A DNA stretch of 64,000 bases from JBDRFZ01 sp043818395 (GTDB lineage Bacteria; Patescibacteriota; Patescibacteriia; 2-12-FULL-60-25): NCBI GenBank assembly GCA_043818395.1, contig JBDRFZ010000001.1, forward strand, positions 1-64,000, given 5' to 3'. Shown piece by piece: positions 1-9,006 of the stretch (position 1 is its first letter; each line of letters opens with the position of its first letter). Under the pieces are notes generated by a model. It saw only the letters and a list, made by a program, of their open reading frames with translations. It did no database searches and was not told the origin of the DNA. Made by a program: the position numbers and the translations under genes.

Positions 1-379
1 AAGTACCGTCACCGTTGTTCAAAAGCACTGAAACGTTGTCGCTGTAATAATTAGCCACAGCTAGGTCGTTGTCGCCGTCGCCGTCAAGGTCGGCGGCGAA
101 GACGGTGGCGGGCCGATTTCCCACGGCATAATTCACGGCTGTTGCGAAAGTACCGTCGCCGTTATTAACAAGAATTGAGACGCTATTGCTACTATAATTA
201 GCCGTGGCCAGATCACTATCACCATCCTTATCAAGATCAACAGCGAAGACTGCTCGAGGATTACTTCCCACGCTATAGTTAACGACGGGTGAAAAATCTG
301 CGTAGCATGCATTAGAACCAACAAAAAAAACTGTTGCTGATATGAGGGTGGCAAAGAAATTTCGTAATGTTTTGTTCAT
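1..379 (-). CDS. Secreted FG-GAP/VCBS-repeat protein, C-terminal part outside window
   Basis: The reading frame starts with ATG at 379 and runs off the left edge, so only about 126 residues are visible. The N-terminus (MNKTLRNFFATLISATVFFV, then a Cys-Tyr-Ala before DFSP) looks like a signal peptide cleaved near residue 30. Two repeats follow, each with an Asp-rich calcium-binding loop (DLDKDGDSDLA and DLDGDGDNDLA) and the phrase NNGDGTF. This is the FG-GAP/VCBS propeller repeat known from integrin-like extracellular proteins. It is probably exported and surface exposed; no partner gene is visible. The repeat type is clear, the biological role is not. Confidence 0.8.
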   Translation of the reverse strand, partial: MNKTLRNFFATLISATVFFVGSNACYADFSPVVNYSVGSNPRAVFAVDLDKDGDSDLATANYSSNSVSILVNNGDGTFATAVNYAVGNRPATVFAADLDGDGDNDLAVANYYSDNVSVLLNNGDGT

Positions 380-590
380 AGTATTTTATTAAATGACATT
401 TTCAGCGATTAATTTAGCTAATCAGTATTAGGCGAGACATGCTCGAAATTTTTTAATACATGTAAATTGTTTTATATATTTTTAATTATTATCGATTGCT
501 AAATTTTTTTTCTCTTTCAGATTAACTTGTACAATACTACATCTTGCAATCTACCTGCAACTTAATCAGGAATCATTCCATATATTTAAT

Positions 591-1373
591 TTACAGATCC
601 AGTGATGCAACATCAATCCAATCAGGTGATTCTAAAAGTTTACCCGATGCATACTTGAATAAACGAAACCTACGATGCAAATTTGATGCACCTGCATTAT
701 AAATTCTAAGAGGCCGCGATCCTTCGACGAAAATATTCTCACTGTACTGGTGCCGATGACCATGAAGAACAAGATCGCATTTACCGCGAAGTCTTTCAAT
801 CAACTCTGTTCCGATAGATAGTTCGGAGGCATAGGGCCAACCCAAAAAGGAGGCTATCTTTTCCGAGATCAGATCTTCGGCTAATGGCAGTGGGTGATGA
901 TGAAAAATAACAATAACTAAATCATTGGAACCGGCCTCAGAAATTAACTTAAGCAAATGCGTAAGCATAGATTGATCAAAATTTCCATGACCCGAAAATA
1001 AACGCCTATTATGCTCACCCGTTGTATCCACTTTAACTAAATACAAACCATCGGTGTGAAAGACCTCCATATCGCGACCGTCCATTATTTTATTCGCCAC
1101 CTCATGGCCCAAACGATCATGATTACCGGGAACTATTAAAACACGTCCTTGATCTAAAAAATCGGAAAAAATTTCATTAAAAATCCGATATTCGGCCAGC
1201 CGTCCATTTTCAGTAATATCCCCGGTTACAACTATTAAATCTGCCTCAATTTTTTTTAACGCTTTTTGCAATAAAACCGTTGACTTATATCCCCTGGACC
1301 AGCGTCCTATATGTAAGTCCGATATATGAGCTATGGTTTTATACCCCTGGCTTTGTATCTCAAAATTATCCAT
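591..1373 (-). CDS. Calcineurin-like metallophosphoesterase
   Basis: A 260-residue protein carries the complete metallophosphoesterase signature in order: DLH near residue 19, GD in VTGDITENG near 51, GNHD in VPGNHDRLGHE near 83, the histidines of FHHHPLPL near 158, and GHRH near 205. These bind the two-metal centre in the family. The layout resembles class III cyclic-nucleotide phosphodiesterases and lipid-A-type hydrolases, but the substrate cannot be read from the sequence. It lies 49 bp downstream of the Nudix-like gene on the same strand, so the two are probably cotranscribed. No clear ribosome binding site precedes the ATG. Confidence 0.88.
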   Translation of the reverse strand: MDNFEIQSQGYKTIAHISDLHIGRWSRGYKSTVLLQKALKKIEADLIVVTGDITENGRLAEYRIFNEIFSDFLDQGRVLIVPGNHDRLGHEVANKIMDGRDMEVFHTDGLYLVKVDTTGEHNRRLFSGHGNFDQSMLTHLLKLISEAGSNDLVIVIFHHHPLPLAEDLISEKIASFLGWPYASELSIGTELIERLRGKCDLVLHGHRHQYSENIFVEGSRPLRIYNAGASNLHRRFRLFKYASGKLLESPDWIDVASLDL

Positions 1374-1422
1374 GATTATCCAATTTAAGCAGCACCTAAT
1401 CTGGTATATCCGATTAATATAC

Positions 1423-1857
1423 TCATGTCCAATCTATTCCTTTATGTTGCAATAGAATCCTGGTACAGAGCGATCCCTTTACGGCCGCCTCTTTCAAAAT
1501 AGAAAAATCGCTTGTCCACTTCTGCTCCGTGTATTTTGTATATTTTGTTATAGCCCTGGTTACATCCGGCGGAACTCCGACCAATCGAGCTTCAATAACC
1601 ATAAGTACCAGCGTCCAATCCCCTTGGTCGGCCGAACCGACTCCGATTATACTAACCGGTTCGATTCCCGTGTTAAGTTTTTCCCGTCCGACTCGCCTGG
1701 CCATTTCTTCAGGTAATTCATCTTTATTGATAGTAACTGCAGGCAAACCCCAAACAAGCGGCATGCCTTTATCCTCAGGTGGACGCTTTACGGCTAAAAA
1801 CTCGTCTTCATGACCGGGACGCTTTAAAAATAATGCTACAGCAAATTTATTTTCCAT
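1423..1857 (-). CDS. Nudix-like hydrolase, degenerate Nudix box
   Basis: A 144-residue protein opens with a beta-rich stretch (KFAVALFLKRPG) followed by PLVWGLPAVTINKDELPEEM and ARRVGREKLNTGIEP. The order and spacing resemble a Nudix domain, with Gly-Leu-Pro at the start of the box and an Arg-Glu later. The canonical box (G-x5-E-x7-R-E-x2-E-E) is not complete: the usual REXXEE pair is replaced by GREKLN, so catalytic competence is doubtful. It is the upstream gene of a probable two-gene unit with the metallophosphoesterase. It could be a binding rather than a hydrolysing member. Confidence 0.6.
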   Translation of the reverse strand: MENKFAVALFLKRPGHEDEFLAVKRPPEDKGMPLVWGLPAVTINKDELPEEMARRVGREKLNTGIEPVSIIGVGSADQGDWTLVLMVIEARLVGVPPDVTRAITKYTKYTEQKWTSDFSILKEAAVKGSLCTRILLQHKGIDWT

Positions 1858-1938
1858 AGTTGGAATAATACTCTACATTAAAAACGTTAAGAATAGAAAA
1901 TTTTAGTATATGATGAATTTTATTGGTATGCTTTCAAT

Positions 1939-2190
1939 ATGCCAAAAATAAAATTTTTTCCATCATGGCCTTCTATTATCGCTTATCTTCGAGATTCAAA
2001 AAGCGATTGGAAACCAAAAATATTTTTTATTTTAGCCCTCTTATACCTGATTTTTCCTTTTGATGTTCTGCCAGATATATTTCCTTTTATCGGCTGGCTA
2101 GATGATTTAGGTCTACTCTCATTGGCGATGGTTTATATTTTAAATGCAAGCACTCGCTATAAAATAAAACAAGAAAACAAAAAAATCTAA
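1939..2190 (+). CDS. DUF1232 (YkvA-like) small membrane protein
   Basis: The 83-residue protein has one strongly hydrophobic central block with the motif YLIFPFDVLPDIFPFIGWLD, which is diagnostic of DUF1232: a hydrophobic helix, a P-x-D-x-x-P-D turn and then G-x-x-D-D. It ends in a Lys-rich tail. Family members are small membrane proteins of unknown function. It stands alone on the plus strand and converges on the M14 peptidase gene with an 11-bp gap. Confidence 0.85.
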   Translation: MPKIKFFPSWPSIIAYLRDSKSDWKPKIFFILALLYLIFPFDVLPDIFPFIGWLDDLGLLSLAMVYILNASTRYKIKQENKKI

Positions 2191-2201
2191 TTGCCTTCTC
2201 A

Positions 2202-2957
2202 TTATTTTGCCGTGGCACTTAAACTGATAACCGACCTCATGACGGAAATATTTGTCTTTACCCTTACAGCTAAACTGGAATGATCCGGAACTTCCATGCA
2301 CATGACATAAGGAATTCCTTCGATCCGCATCCTGTCTTCCAACGAACCGTCATGGGCGGCATTAAAAATCAAACCTCGGACCGATTTATGATTATAAACA
2401 ATGCTCTTTGAATCAACCGTACAATATCGACCAGCTTCATCCAATATTTTTCTAAAAATAAAAGATCCGTCCGGTCGTTCGCTGTATCCATAAAGATAGA
2501 TTGTTTTCTTGATGTCATCTTCATGAAAACTGACAAAATATTCAGGCCGTTCTTTAAGTAAAGTAGCTAAAAGCATGGCCCTCTCTTCGTATAAAACAGG
2601 TGCTAAATAACCGCGATTTATATTTTCCTGTTTTTCACTCCTATAAATATCGCGATCAAAACCCGTTGGATTAGCAACTGGAATGATCACGATCCTTGGC
2701 ATCCAGGGCTCCTGATTATGCTGTTTTATAAAATCCTGCATGGACAAAGGACCGGATACTTCGTTCCCATGTACGCCAGCGACGAAACTGACCGTGTTGC
2801 CTCTTTTATTATTTTTTGCCTCCATGACTAATTTGTAAATCGGACAATCGCTCCGTCTTCCGACATAACCAATAACCTCTGTTTTCCATCCTTTTTTATA
2901 ACAAATATCATGCAGATCACGTTCATACCGCGTATATCGCGTCTTCATAATATTCAT
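2202..2957 (-). CDS. M14-family zinc carboxypeptidase / AstE-like hydrolase
   Basis: A 251-residue cytoplasmic protein with no signal peptide. The zinc-binding H-x-x-E is seen as GVHGNE near residue 64, the downstream zinc histidine is likely in SFHEDD near 146, and a candidate catalytic Glu is in MEVPD near 225. The Arg-rich NPTGFDRDIYR segment matches the substrate-binding Arg region of the succinylglutamate desuccinylase/carboxypeptidase M14 clan. It probably removes an acyl or amino-acid group from a small peptide or cell-wall fragment; the substrate is unknown. The start may be the first ATG or the one three codons later. Confidence 0.75.
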   Translation of the reverse strand: MNIMKTRYTRYERDLHDICYKKGWKTEVIGYVGRRSDCPIYKLVMEAKNNKRGNTVSFVAGVHGNEVSGPLSMQDFIKQHNQEPWMPRIVIIPVANPTGFDRDIYRSEKQENINRGYLAPVLYEERAMLLATLLKERPEYFVSFHEDDIKKTIYLYGYSERPDGSFIFRKILDEAGRYCTVDSKSIVYNHKSVRGLIFNAAHDGSLEDRMRIEGIPYVMCMEVPDHSSLAVRVKTNISVMRSVISLSATAK

Positions 2958-3040
2958 ATTAATACTCTTTTTGAATTAAGTCAGCTCTTAGAGAAAACAA
3001 ATTGTAAGGTACTTGGTTGATTTTTTGCAAAACATAATTT

Positions 3041-3069
3041 AAAAAACCGCCCGAGAATTCGGTGCGGTT
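3041..3069 (-). terminator. Rho-independent terminator after the two-gene unit 3638-3100
   Basis: Read on the minus strand, AACCGC pairs with GCGGTT across a short loop and is followed directly by a run of six T. It lies about 30 bp downstream of the 72-residue protein gene. Confidence 0.75.
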
Positions 3070-3099
3070 GCTAGTGAGGTGAGGAGCATCAGCACACTC

Positions 3100-3318
3100 T
3101 CACTCGAGATTGTTGGCGAAAAAGTTTAGTCCCTCGCCGGTTGCGAGCGTGTGATATCCCTTACGCTCGAAAAAGTTGGCCACGATAGGCCACGATGTAT
3201 CCGGCCTGCCCCTGGCGAGCAGACGTCTGACTTTTCGGGATCGCTCTTTTCCATGTGTTGCTAGAAAACGAGCGAACTCGTCATGAATGTCCGGTCTTTT
3301 CGCTACCACGCTACTCAT
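3100..3318 (-). CDS. Hypothetical protein, 72 aa
   Basis: Small basic protein (start MSSVVAKRPDIHDEFARFLA) that I do not recognise. The ATG at 3318 is chosen because a strong GGAGGTG ribosome binding site sits a few bases upstream, inside the last codons of the preceding gene, whose TGA ends at 3321. The gene is therefore translationally linked to its neighbour. The C-terminal half reads SWPIVANFFERKGYHTLATG and contains no known motif. A terminator follows. Confidence 0.6.
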   Translation of the reverse strand: MSSVVAKRPDIHDEFARFLATHGKERSRKVRRLLARGRPDTSWPIVANFFERKGYHTLATGEGLNFFANNLE

Positions 3319-3320
3319 AC

Positions 3321-3638
3321 TCACCTCCACTCTGACTTCACGACTAGGAACCTGGCGGGATCAAACTGAGCCGCCAAATTTTCAAGGAACAAGACAATCG
3401 AGTCGAAACCGGAGAAATCGAACCTCTCGGCTTCCCGGCTCATGGTACTACCGATCATGATATGGTACAGGGTGCAAGACATGATCTGACTTACAGGATA
3501 TCGTGTGCGCAATTTTTCTGCAAAAGCGCATATTCGCTCAAGCGCTTCAATATCCCAGCGCTCATCAAGCAGAATCTCCCTAAGCTCCTGGCAGTACAAA
3601 ACTTTTTTACTTTCTTCTCCTGTTAATTTCCTTACCAT
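3321..3638 (-). CDS. Hypothetical protein, 105 aa
   Basis: The protein begins MVRKLTGEESKKVLYCQELR and is mostly helical and acidic in its first half (LDERWDIEALERICAFAEKL). The start is set at 3638 because GAGGAGA lies seven bases before that ATG; an earlier in-frame ATG at 3686 has no ribosome binding site. It is the first gene of a two-gene unit closed by the terminator at 3041. I do not recognise the family. Confidence 0.6.
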   Translation of the reverse strand: MVRKLTGEESKKVLYCQELREILLDERWDIEALERICAFAEKLRTRYPVSQIMSCTLYHIMIGSTMSREAERFDFSGFDSIVLFLENLAAQFDPARFLVVKSEWR

Positions 3639-3728
3639 AATTCTCCTCTTGCCAAAAAGTACTGCATCAGATGAGTTTAATAACAAAAATTTAGGATTTA
3701 GTCAAGTATTTGATCTTACCCTAAAACT

Positions 3729-4094
3729 TTAACTTGCTCGAAAAAAACCATATTTTCCGATAATAAACAAATAGATACCGGCAAGAATAAAAAATATTAC
3801 CAGGCCTGATAAAATTGCTTTTTGCGATCCGAGCTTAGGGGCAAGCAAGGCTACCATCAACATATACGGAATCCAGGCAAAAATAGTTCCCAGTAGAACA
3901 AGCCAGGCATGTTGCGCCACGGCGGTACCGCCTTTGCTTTCTCCAATAAAAAAATAAGCAACCAGCGTAAATACGGGCATAAGGGCCGCAAATCCAGAAA
4001 CCAGCCTGGAACCACTATTTTCGAGAGCGACTATAGCGGCTGTAACAATACCTCCGGTTAAAAAGTAAACCAGATACTCACGCAATACATTCAT
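3729..4094 (-). CDS. GlpM/DUF3147-like membrane protein
   Basis: A 121-residue protein with four predicted membrane helices: YLVYFLTGGIVTAAIVAL, a glycine-rich helix ending FTLVAYFFIG, WLVLLGTIFAWIPYMLMVALL, and AILSGLVIFFILAGIYLFII. Size and topology match the GlpM/DUF3147 family of uncharacterised inner-membrane proteins. The ATG at 4094 lies just beyond the stop of the rhodanese gene, with GGAGAG and AGGTG upstream, which suggests cotranscription. The membrane location is clear; the family name is tentative. Confidence 0.65.
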   Translation of the reverse strand: MNVLREYLVYFLTGGIVTAAIVALENSGSRLVSGFAALMPVFTLVAYFFIGESKGGTAVAQHAWLVLLGTIFAWIPYMLMVALLAPKLGSQKAILSGLVIFFILAGIYLFIIGKYGFFRAS

Positions 4095-4100
4095 ACACAC

Positions 4101-4400
4101 CTACTCTCCGCTCACTTGTTTCCAGGCATCAATACCGCCCTCGAGATGTTCGATATCATATCCTTTTTGTTTTAATTCACGTGCAACGATTTCGCATCTC
4201 GTTCCTAATTTGCAAACTGTTACAATTTTCGTGTCTTTAGGCAGTATACCTTTACTTGCTTCAAGAAAAACTTTACCCATAGGCATATTTTCGGCACCAG
4301 GGATCGTTTCATTCTGTTCAAATTCTTCTTTTTCCCTGACATCCAAAATCTTTACGTTTTCATTTTTTTGTAATTTATCCTTTAATTCAGTAGCGTTCAT
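4101..4400 (-). CDS. Single-domain rhodanese-like sulfurtransferase
   Basis: A 99-residue rhodanese domain. ILDVREKEEFEQNETIPGAE contains the DVRE motif and the G-A motif near residues 18-37; the catalytic loop reads VCKLGTRCEI near 62-70 with the active-site Cys; and LEGGIDAWK near 85-93 is the usual C-terminal signature. Such proteins pass sulfane sulfur to acceptors in the cytoplasm. It is directly upstream of the membrane protein at 4094-3729 and 21 bp downstream of the APH-fold kinase, so the three genes probably form one transcript. Confidence 0.87.
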   Translation of the reverse strand: MNATELKDKLQKNENVKILDVREKEEFEQNETIPGAENMPMGKVFLEASKGILPKDTKIVTVCKLGTRCEIVARELKQKGYDIEHLEGGIDAWKQVSGE

Positions 4401-4421
4401 ATTTTGACAGATTAAAAATAT

Positions 4422-5417
4422 TTAAATTTCTAATAGAATAGTTCGATCGGCAACAATTTTATCTAGCTTGTCTTCAAATGTAAACAATTCACCTAGCATT
4501 GCCTCCGCATCCCAGTCTTTTCTTTTAAGGATAATGTAATCCTCCAAGATTCGAAAAAAATCCAAAACTAATTTAACACTCAAGATGCGCTCGTGCGACT
4601 TTATACCCGGCGGCTCTACGAAATAATGCGATAAAAATATTTCTTGCTGTTCTTTAGTAAAGTCACATCCGGCAAAAAGACGACCAATATCAGTCTCCGG
4701 AATATCCGAACCAGAATATTCCCAATCAATCAGACGAATACCTCCGCCGGGTGTTTCTAGAATATTTTCCTTCTTAAGGTCTGCGTGACATAAACAAAAG
4801 GATCGACATTCATTAAAAAAGTCCAGTCCGTGAAACCAGCCGCCAAGTTTAGTTACGATTCTTTTATACGGATCAATTACTTTATCGATATCAGGCAGCT
4901 CTCGATATTTTTCGATCTGCTTATCCTCTCCGTTTGCAAAATCATCAAAAATTGAGCACTTGTAAGGTAATTCATCATTTGGAGGAAACTCTTCTCCGGA
5001 TTTATCAAATAAAACACCTTCGTGCAGAGTTTTAAGAGTTTTGGCGAGATTAATTACATGGTCATCAGCCACTTCACGAAGCGAATTACCTTCGATAAAA
5101 TCGACGATAATGAAATGCTGATCCAGAAGCTTACCGCTCGCATCCAGATAATACGCACGCGGCGCAATATGCAATTCCTCAATCATTTTTAGACATTGAT
5201 ATTCATGCTCTTTGACGCGCCATTCATTTTTTAAAAAATAGAAGTTGACCCTGGCCAGAAACTTTTTTTCATCAAGGCGGATAATATAAAGATGATTGCC
5301 TCCGCCGCTCTGAAAAAATGCGATACCAAAATCCGAAAAACGCGGCAACTCTTTTATTGTTCCGGACTTAATAAGCTTGGTCAGGACTTTGATATTTTTT
5401 TGATGGATAGCGTCCAT
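4422..5417 (-). CDS. APH/choline-kinase-family phosphotransferase
   Basis: The 331-residue protein has the fold markers of aminoglycoside-phosphotransferase/choline-kinase enzymes: a Brenner-type catalytic loop LCHADLKKENIL near residue 211 and the metal-binding Asp in IRLIDWEYSG near 230. A lysine in the N-terminal lobe (KKFLARVNF) may contact ATP. The substrate is unknown; family members phosphorylate small alcohols such as choline, ethanolamine, homoserine or sugars. No resistance-gene context is present, so antibiotic modification is not implied. It is the first gene of the run that continues with the rhodanese and the GlpM-like gene. Confidence 0.8.
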   Translation of the reverse strand: MDAIHQKNIKVLTKLIKSGTIKELPRFSDFGIAFFQSGGGNHLYIIRLDEKKFLARVNFYFLKNEWRVKEHEYQCLKMIEELHIAPRAYYLDASGKLLDQHFIIVDFIEGNSLREVADDHVINLAKTLKTLHEGVLFDKSGEEFPPNDELPYKCSIFDDFANGEDKQIEKYRELPDIDKVIDPYKRIVTKLGGWFHGLDFFNECRSFCLCHADLKKENILETPGGGIRLIDWEYSGSDIPETDIGRLFAGCDFTKEQQEIFLSHYFVEPPGIKSHERILSVKLVLDFFRILEDYIILKRKDWDAEAMLGELFTFEDKLDKIVADRTILLEI

Positions 5418-5535
5418 AAGACGCCGACACTGTATCTCAAAATATTAATTTTTGTAAGAGATGTTCGTGAAAGCTAAGGTTGATTTGACCTGCTTTACGA
5501 TTGTTGTTTCGATACGTAATTGTTACTCTTTAAAT

Positions 5536-6354
5536 ATGATCGAACAACCATTGAAAACAGTCCGCCAAGTACCGACCGAGGACACTGTAAGCAATGAACT
5601 GCGAGAAACCGACCCGATCGTCGTACAAGCTCGCGAACGAGTATTAGGCAAACTGAACGAACAGGGCATACTTACTCAAGACGAAGCCTCAAATCTGCAA
5701 TCCACACAATTGAATGAACTCATGGTGCGATTCGCCGGTAATTTGACGGAGACGGGCGACGCAACCCAGGAACAGAAGAAAAAAATTAGACGCGTACTCG
5801 GACTCCCCTCGGAGACGGGCGATCCAACACCGCAATTGGAACAAAGAAAAACAGAAATACGCGAACTGACCAAAAAAATGCGCACTTATCTGGAATCATT
5901 CAGAAAAGACCAGCCGATCATTGTCGGTATGGTCCTATGCGGTAGCAGGATGGATGCAAAGAAAATACCTGATCCGAAAAGTGACGTGGATATCGTGCTG
6001 ATCCTTAAATCAGGAACGGAAACGGATCCGCGAACGCCTGATGGAGAACGAACATTATTCGCTATTCGCGGTTATTCAGATACCCACGCCACGGAAGACG
6101 GCCAGCCCGTGGAAGTAGATGAGCTATATTCAGCGGATGCGTTCAAAGAAGCATTACAGTCTTCAAAGGAAAATTCGCGGATGATCTGGGGATGGAATCC
6201 GAACGCCGTGACTTACATCGGCGACGGATTCGAAGACATGAACGAGGAAGACGTGGGATCTTTCCTGACTTTGCAGTTGAAATCAGAAACAGCTGACGCC
6301 TTACGACGGCAAATGATCCATTGTGCCGCGCAAACGATTCTAGGTGGAAAATAA
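5536..6354 (+). CDS. Nucleotidyltransferase-domain protein
   Basis: A 272-residue protein whose ATG at 5536 is preferred over an upstream in-frame ATG because the family-like part begins here. The C-terminal half has the pol-beta-type nucleotidyltransferase signature: G-S in LCGSRMDAKK, then DVDIVLIL with two metal-binding Asp residues near 150-155, and a third acidic position in PVEVDELY. The N-terminal third (about residues 20-110) is charged and helical, with QEQKKKIRRVLG and a duplicated 'SETGDPTPQ/TETGDATQ' phrase. The target (a protein, an RNA or an antibiotic) is unknown. Confidence 0.7.
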   Translation: MIEQPLKTVRQVPTEDTVSNELRETDPIVVQARERVLGKLNEQGILTQDEASNLQSTQLNELMVRFAGNLTETGDATQEQKKKIRRVLGLPSETGDPTPQLEQRKTEIRELTKKMRTYLESFRKDQPIIVGMVLCGSRMDAKKIPDPKSDVDIVLILKSGTETDPRTPDGERTLFAIRGYSDTHATEDGQPVEVDELYSADAFKEALQSSKENSRMIWGWNPNAVTYIGDGFEDMNEEDVGSFLTLQLKSETADALRRQMIHCAAQTILGGK

Positions 6355-6410
6355 ACATAAACCCTCGAGGTCGGCAGCAAACCTTGATAGGCATCAGAAA
6401 ATGATTATCG

Positions 6411-8234
6411 CTACTTATCAGATCCCGCTTTTATCAGGAGCCGCGTAACGCGAATTTCATCGTAACTATATTCTTTTCCGAGAAGATTGCGTACTGGGGT
6501 CAACATGTCGTTTCCTGTTTTTTGAAATGCTTCTTTTATCCGTGCTAGGCGATTGGGAGTCGAAAATACAACGTGAGAGACATCCAGCTTTTTTCCCTGA
6601 TCAAGTGCTTTTTCAAGATGCTGTAAAACGGTTCCGAAACTAAGTCGCCGCATAAGCGCGATGCGTTCGAGAGTAATTTTTTTCTCAAAGAGACGGACCG
6701 TTTCTTGGACCGTCTCTCCCAGGGCACGAACCGACGGTTTTGACCGGCGAATTACAGCTGGCGGAACATTCTGTTCCGAGAGCCCCCGCTCTTTTGAGTA
6801 AGTGCGAATAATTTCCAGAAATCCGGGACCATATTGCCCAAGTTTCCGCCCACCTACTCCGTATATCCGAGATAATGATTCCGTACTTTGCGGATAAATC
6901 CGTGCCATTTCCTGCAAAGTTTTATCCCCAAAAATCATGTATGGCGGCACATGAAATGAATCTGCCAGTTGTCGACGCAATGAACGTAATTTTTCAAAAA
7001 GTTCCTGATCGAACTCGATAGATACTTCTCCCATTGGCTCAGATTCGATGCGAGGAACACATATATCACACGCGTCACAAGAATGCCCCGACCATGTTTC
7101 GCCGAAATATTTAAGCAAAAACTCTCGGCGGCAGGATCGAAGCTCACCATAGCGCATCACCTCTTGCAGCTGTGTGCGAGCACACTCTCGCTCTGCGCGA
7201 TCTTCCATCTCACGAATAAAAAATTCATGCTTGATCCTGTCGCCAGCCGAATAAAATAATAGACAATCGCTCGGCAAACCGTCGCGTCCGGCGCGACCCG
7301 TTTCCTGATAATAACCTTCGACGCTTTTTGGAAGATCCATGTGCACGACCAGACGCACATCCGGCTTGTCGATTCCCATGCCAAAAGCGATAGTTGCCGC
7401 AATCACCGGCACCTGATCTCGAATAAATCGTTCTTGCACGCGGCTTCGTTCGTTCGGTCTAAGCCCGGCATGATAAGCCGCGGCTTTTATTCCATTTGCT
7501 ACGAGATCCGCCGCGATTTTTTCTGTTCCTTTGCGGGAAAAGCAATAAATAATAATGGCTTGATCCGGACGTTTTCGGACTTCGCGAAGAAGCTGGTCAA
7601 ATGCTTTTTTCTTTGGCCTGACATGATAGTTAAGATTCGGACGGTTGAAACTCGACTGAAAGATACGACCCTGATCAAGTTTTAGATGATGGACGATGTC
7701 GGCTTTAACGCGCGCATTAGCGGTTGCTGTCAGGGCGATGACAGGAACACCGGGAAAATATTGGCGCAATAAATCAAGATTCCGATAATCCGGACGGAAA
7801 TCGTGGCCCCATTCGGAAATACAGTGAGCTTCATCAATCGCGAACAAACTAATGCGGAGCGTTTGAAGAAATTGTCGTACTCCCGATATAGCGAGCCGTT
7901 CCGGCGCTAGATAGAGAAGCTTTAATCTCCCACTTTTAGCAAGCGTCTCGACTCTGACCACTTCTGACGGCGGCAAAGTACTATTCAAATACTCAGCAAC
8001 TATGCCATTAACCCGAAGCGCATCAACCTGATCTTTCATGAGCGCTATAAGAGGAGAAATTACAACCGTGAGTCCGTTTAGTTTTAGCGCCGGCAATTGA
8101 TAACACAACGATTTTCCGCCACCGGTCGGCATGAGTACGAGAGCATCGGCACCGGAAACACAATGTTCCACGATCTCTTGTTGAAGAGGACGGAACGCGT
8201 CGTAGCCGAAATGTTTTTTAAGAAGTTCAAGCAT
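6411..8234 (-). CDS. recQ: ATP-dependent DNA helicase RecQ
   Basis: A 607-residue superfamily 2 helicase that unwinds DNA 3'-to-5' during recombination and fork repair. Visible motifs: motif 0 FRPLQQEIV near residue 14, Walker A MPTGGGKS near 35-42, DEAH near 134-137 in LFAIDEAHCISEW, the aromatic-rich loop WGHDFRPDYRNL, motif VI QETGRAGRDG near 321, and a RecQ zinc-binding set CRREF...CDACDIC near 368-397. An HRDC-like region (LRRQLADSFHVPPYMIF) follows near 426, and the last ~100 residues form a helix-turn-helix-like tail. Length is normal for the family. Single gene on the minus strand. Confidence 0.95.
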   Translation of the reverse strand: MLELLKKHFGYDAFRPLQQEIVEHCVSGADALVLMPTGGGKSLCYQLPALKLNGLTVVISPLIALMKDQVDALRVNGIVAEYLNSTLPPSEVVRVETLAKSGRLKLLYLAPERLAISGVRQFLQTLRISLFAIDEAHCISEWGHDFRPDYRNLDLLRQYFPGVPVIALTATANARVKADIVHHLKLDQGRIFQSSFNRPNLNYHVRPKKKAFDQLLREVRKRPDQAIIIYCFSRKGTEKIAADLVANGIKAAAYHAGLRPNERSRVQERFIRDQVPVIAATIAFGMGIDKPDVRLVVHMDLPKSVEGYYQETGRAGRDGLPSDCLLFYSAGDRIKHEFFIREMEDRAERECARTQLQEVMRYGELRSCRREFLLKYFGETWSGHSCDACDICVPRIESEPMGEVSIEFDQELFEKLRSLRRQLADSFHVPPYMIFGDKTLQEMARIYPQSTESLSRIYGVGGRKLGQYGPGFLEIIRTYSKERGLSEQNVPPAVIRRSKPSVRALGETVQETVRLFEKKITLERIALMRRLSFGTVLQHLEKALDQGKKLDVSHVVFSTPNRLARIKEAFQKTGNDMLTPVRNLLGKEYSYDEIRVTRLLIKAGSDK

Positions 8235-8268
8235 AAAGTATTTAACTCTTTAAATTATTCTTAATATC

Positions 8269-8296
8269 CTGGATTCCCGTTTTCACGGGAATGACG
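8269..8296. repeat. Single arm of a dispersed inverted-repeat element
   Basis: TGGATTCCCGTTTTCACGGG followed by AATGAC is itself a hairpin (ATTCCCGT...ACGGGAAT). The same sequence forms the right arm of the longer elements at 29368-29466 and 30355-30427. It lies in the gap between recQ and the cold-shock gene. Confidence 0.75.
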
Positions 8297-8432
8297 GCAA
8301 AGACAAGTTCGTATGGATTCATTATTCACCGCTATCATGGAGCCTGGAGAACGTCAAATGGAATGTCTATTCTAGCATCTTAACCAAAATCCGACCCTTG
8401 CGAGGCCGGACTTATGGATCAAACTCAATCCC

Positions 8433-8645
8433 TTAGGCGCGTTTCACATGAGCGGCGCGAGGACCTTTTTCCGATTGTTCTACGTCGAATTCCACTGCAA
8501 AACCCTTTACGAGTTCTTCGAATGATACATCTTCGAGCGCAGATGTGTGGAAGAAGACGTTATTTTCTTTAGTGTCTTCCTTGCCCTCCGGCGTGATAAA
8601 GCCGAAGCCTTTTTCATCATTCTTACCTGAAATAGTTCCCTTCAT
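8433..8645 (-). CDS. Cold-shock domain protein
   Basis: A 70-residue single cold-shock domain. RNP1 is KGFGFI near residues 12-17 and RNP2 is NVFFHTSAL near 29-37; the C-terminal strand is GPRAAHVKR. Such proteins bind single-stranded RNA or DNA and act as RNA chaperones. The gene has a roughly 100-bp AT-rich leader upstream, which is usual for this family. The acidic insertion EGKEDTKEN between the RNP motifs is a little longer than in CspA. Confidence 0.92.
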   Translation of the reverse strand: MKGTISGKNDEKGFGFITPEGKEDTKENNVFFHTSALEDVSFEELVKGFAVEFDVEQSEKGPRAAHVKRA

Positions 8646-9006
8646 AGTTCTTTTACCAATGAAAATTACGATAATTAGGGGATTTTTGCTTTAAAGTAGC
8701 AAATTTTATCCCGATTCATTGGTTGTATGTAACAGTCTACACTAAAAATACAAAAATAGCGAGGGTTGTGCCTCTTTATCAAAAAGTGAGGCCACCTTAA
8801 ATATCAGATTATTTGAATTCGAATTTTGACGGGAGCCCGTAAAATCCTTATTACGTCAGGACCACGCATATTCCCTGAACTGCAACAAAAATCGAGCTGT
8901 TTCCAGCTCGATTCTCGATGGGGTCGCATCGTCGAGGTTGTTAGCACCGCTATAGTGAATCTGCCACCGTATTCATACATCCCTGACTATCAAAAAACCT
9001 AAAGAC
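8646..9006. other. Intergenic stretch between cold-shock and NYN genes
   Basis: About 360 bp without a supportable gene. It holds the AT-rich leader/promoter side of the cold-shock gene (8646-8760) and the minus-strand terminator at 8887-8913. I see nothing else of note. Confidence 0.6.
8887..8913 (-). terminator. Terminator downstream of the NYN gene
   Basis: On the minus strand AATCGAGCTG pairs with CAGCTCGATT across the loop GAAA and is followed by TTTTTG. It lies about 95 bp beyond the stop of the NYN-domain gene. Confidence 0.7.

Noticed and set aside
4422..5417. Aminoglycoside-resistance gene
   Set aside because: The APH fold is shared with many metabolic kinases and no mobile-element or resistance context is present.
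7341..7685. Plus-strand frame inside recQ
   Set aside because: Antisense of a well-supported helicase gene with no start signal or protein-like composition.
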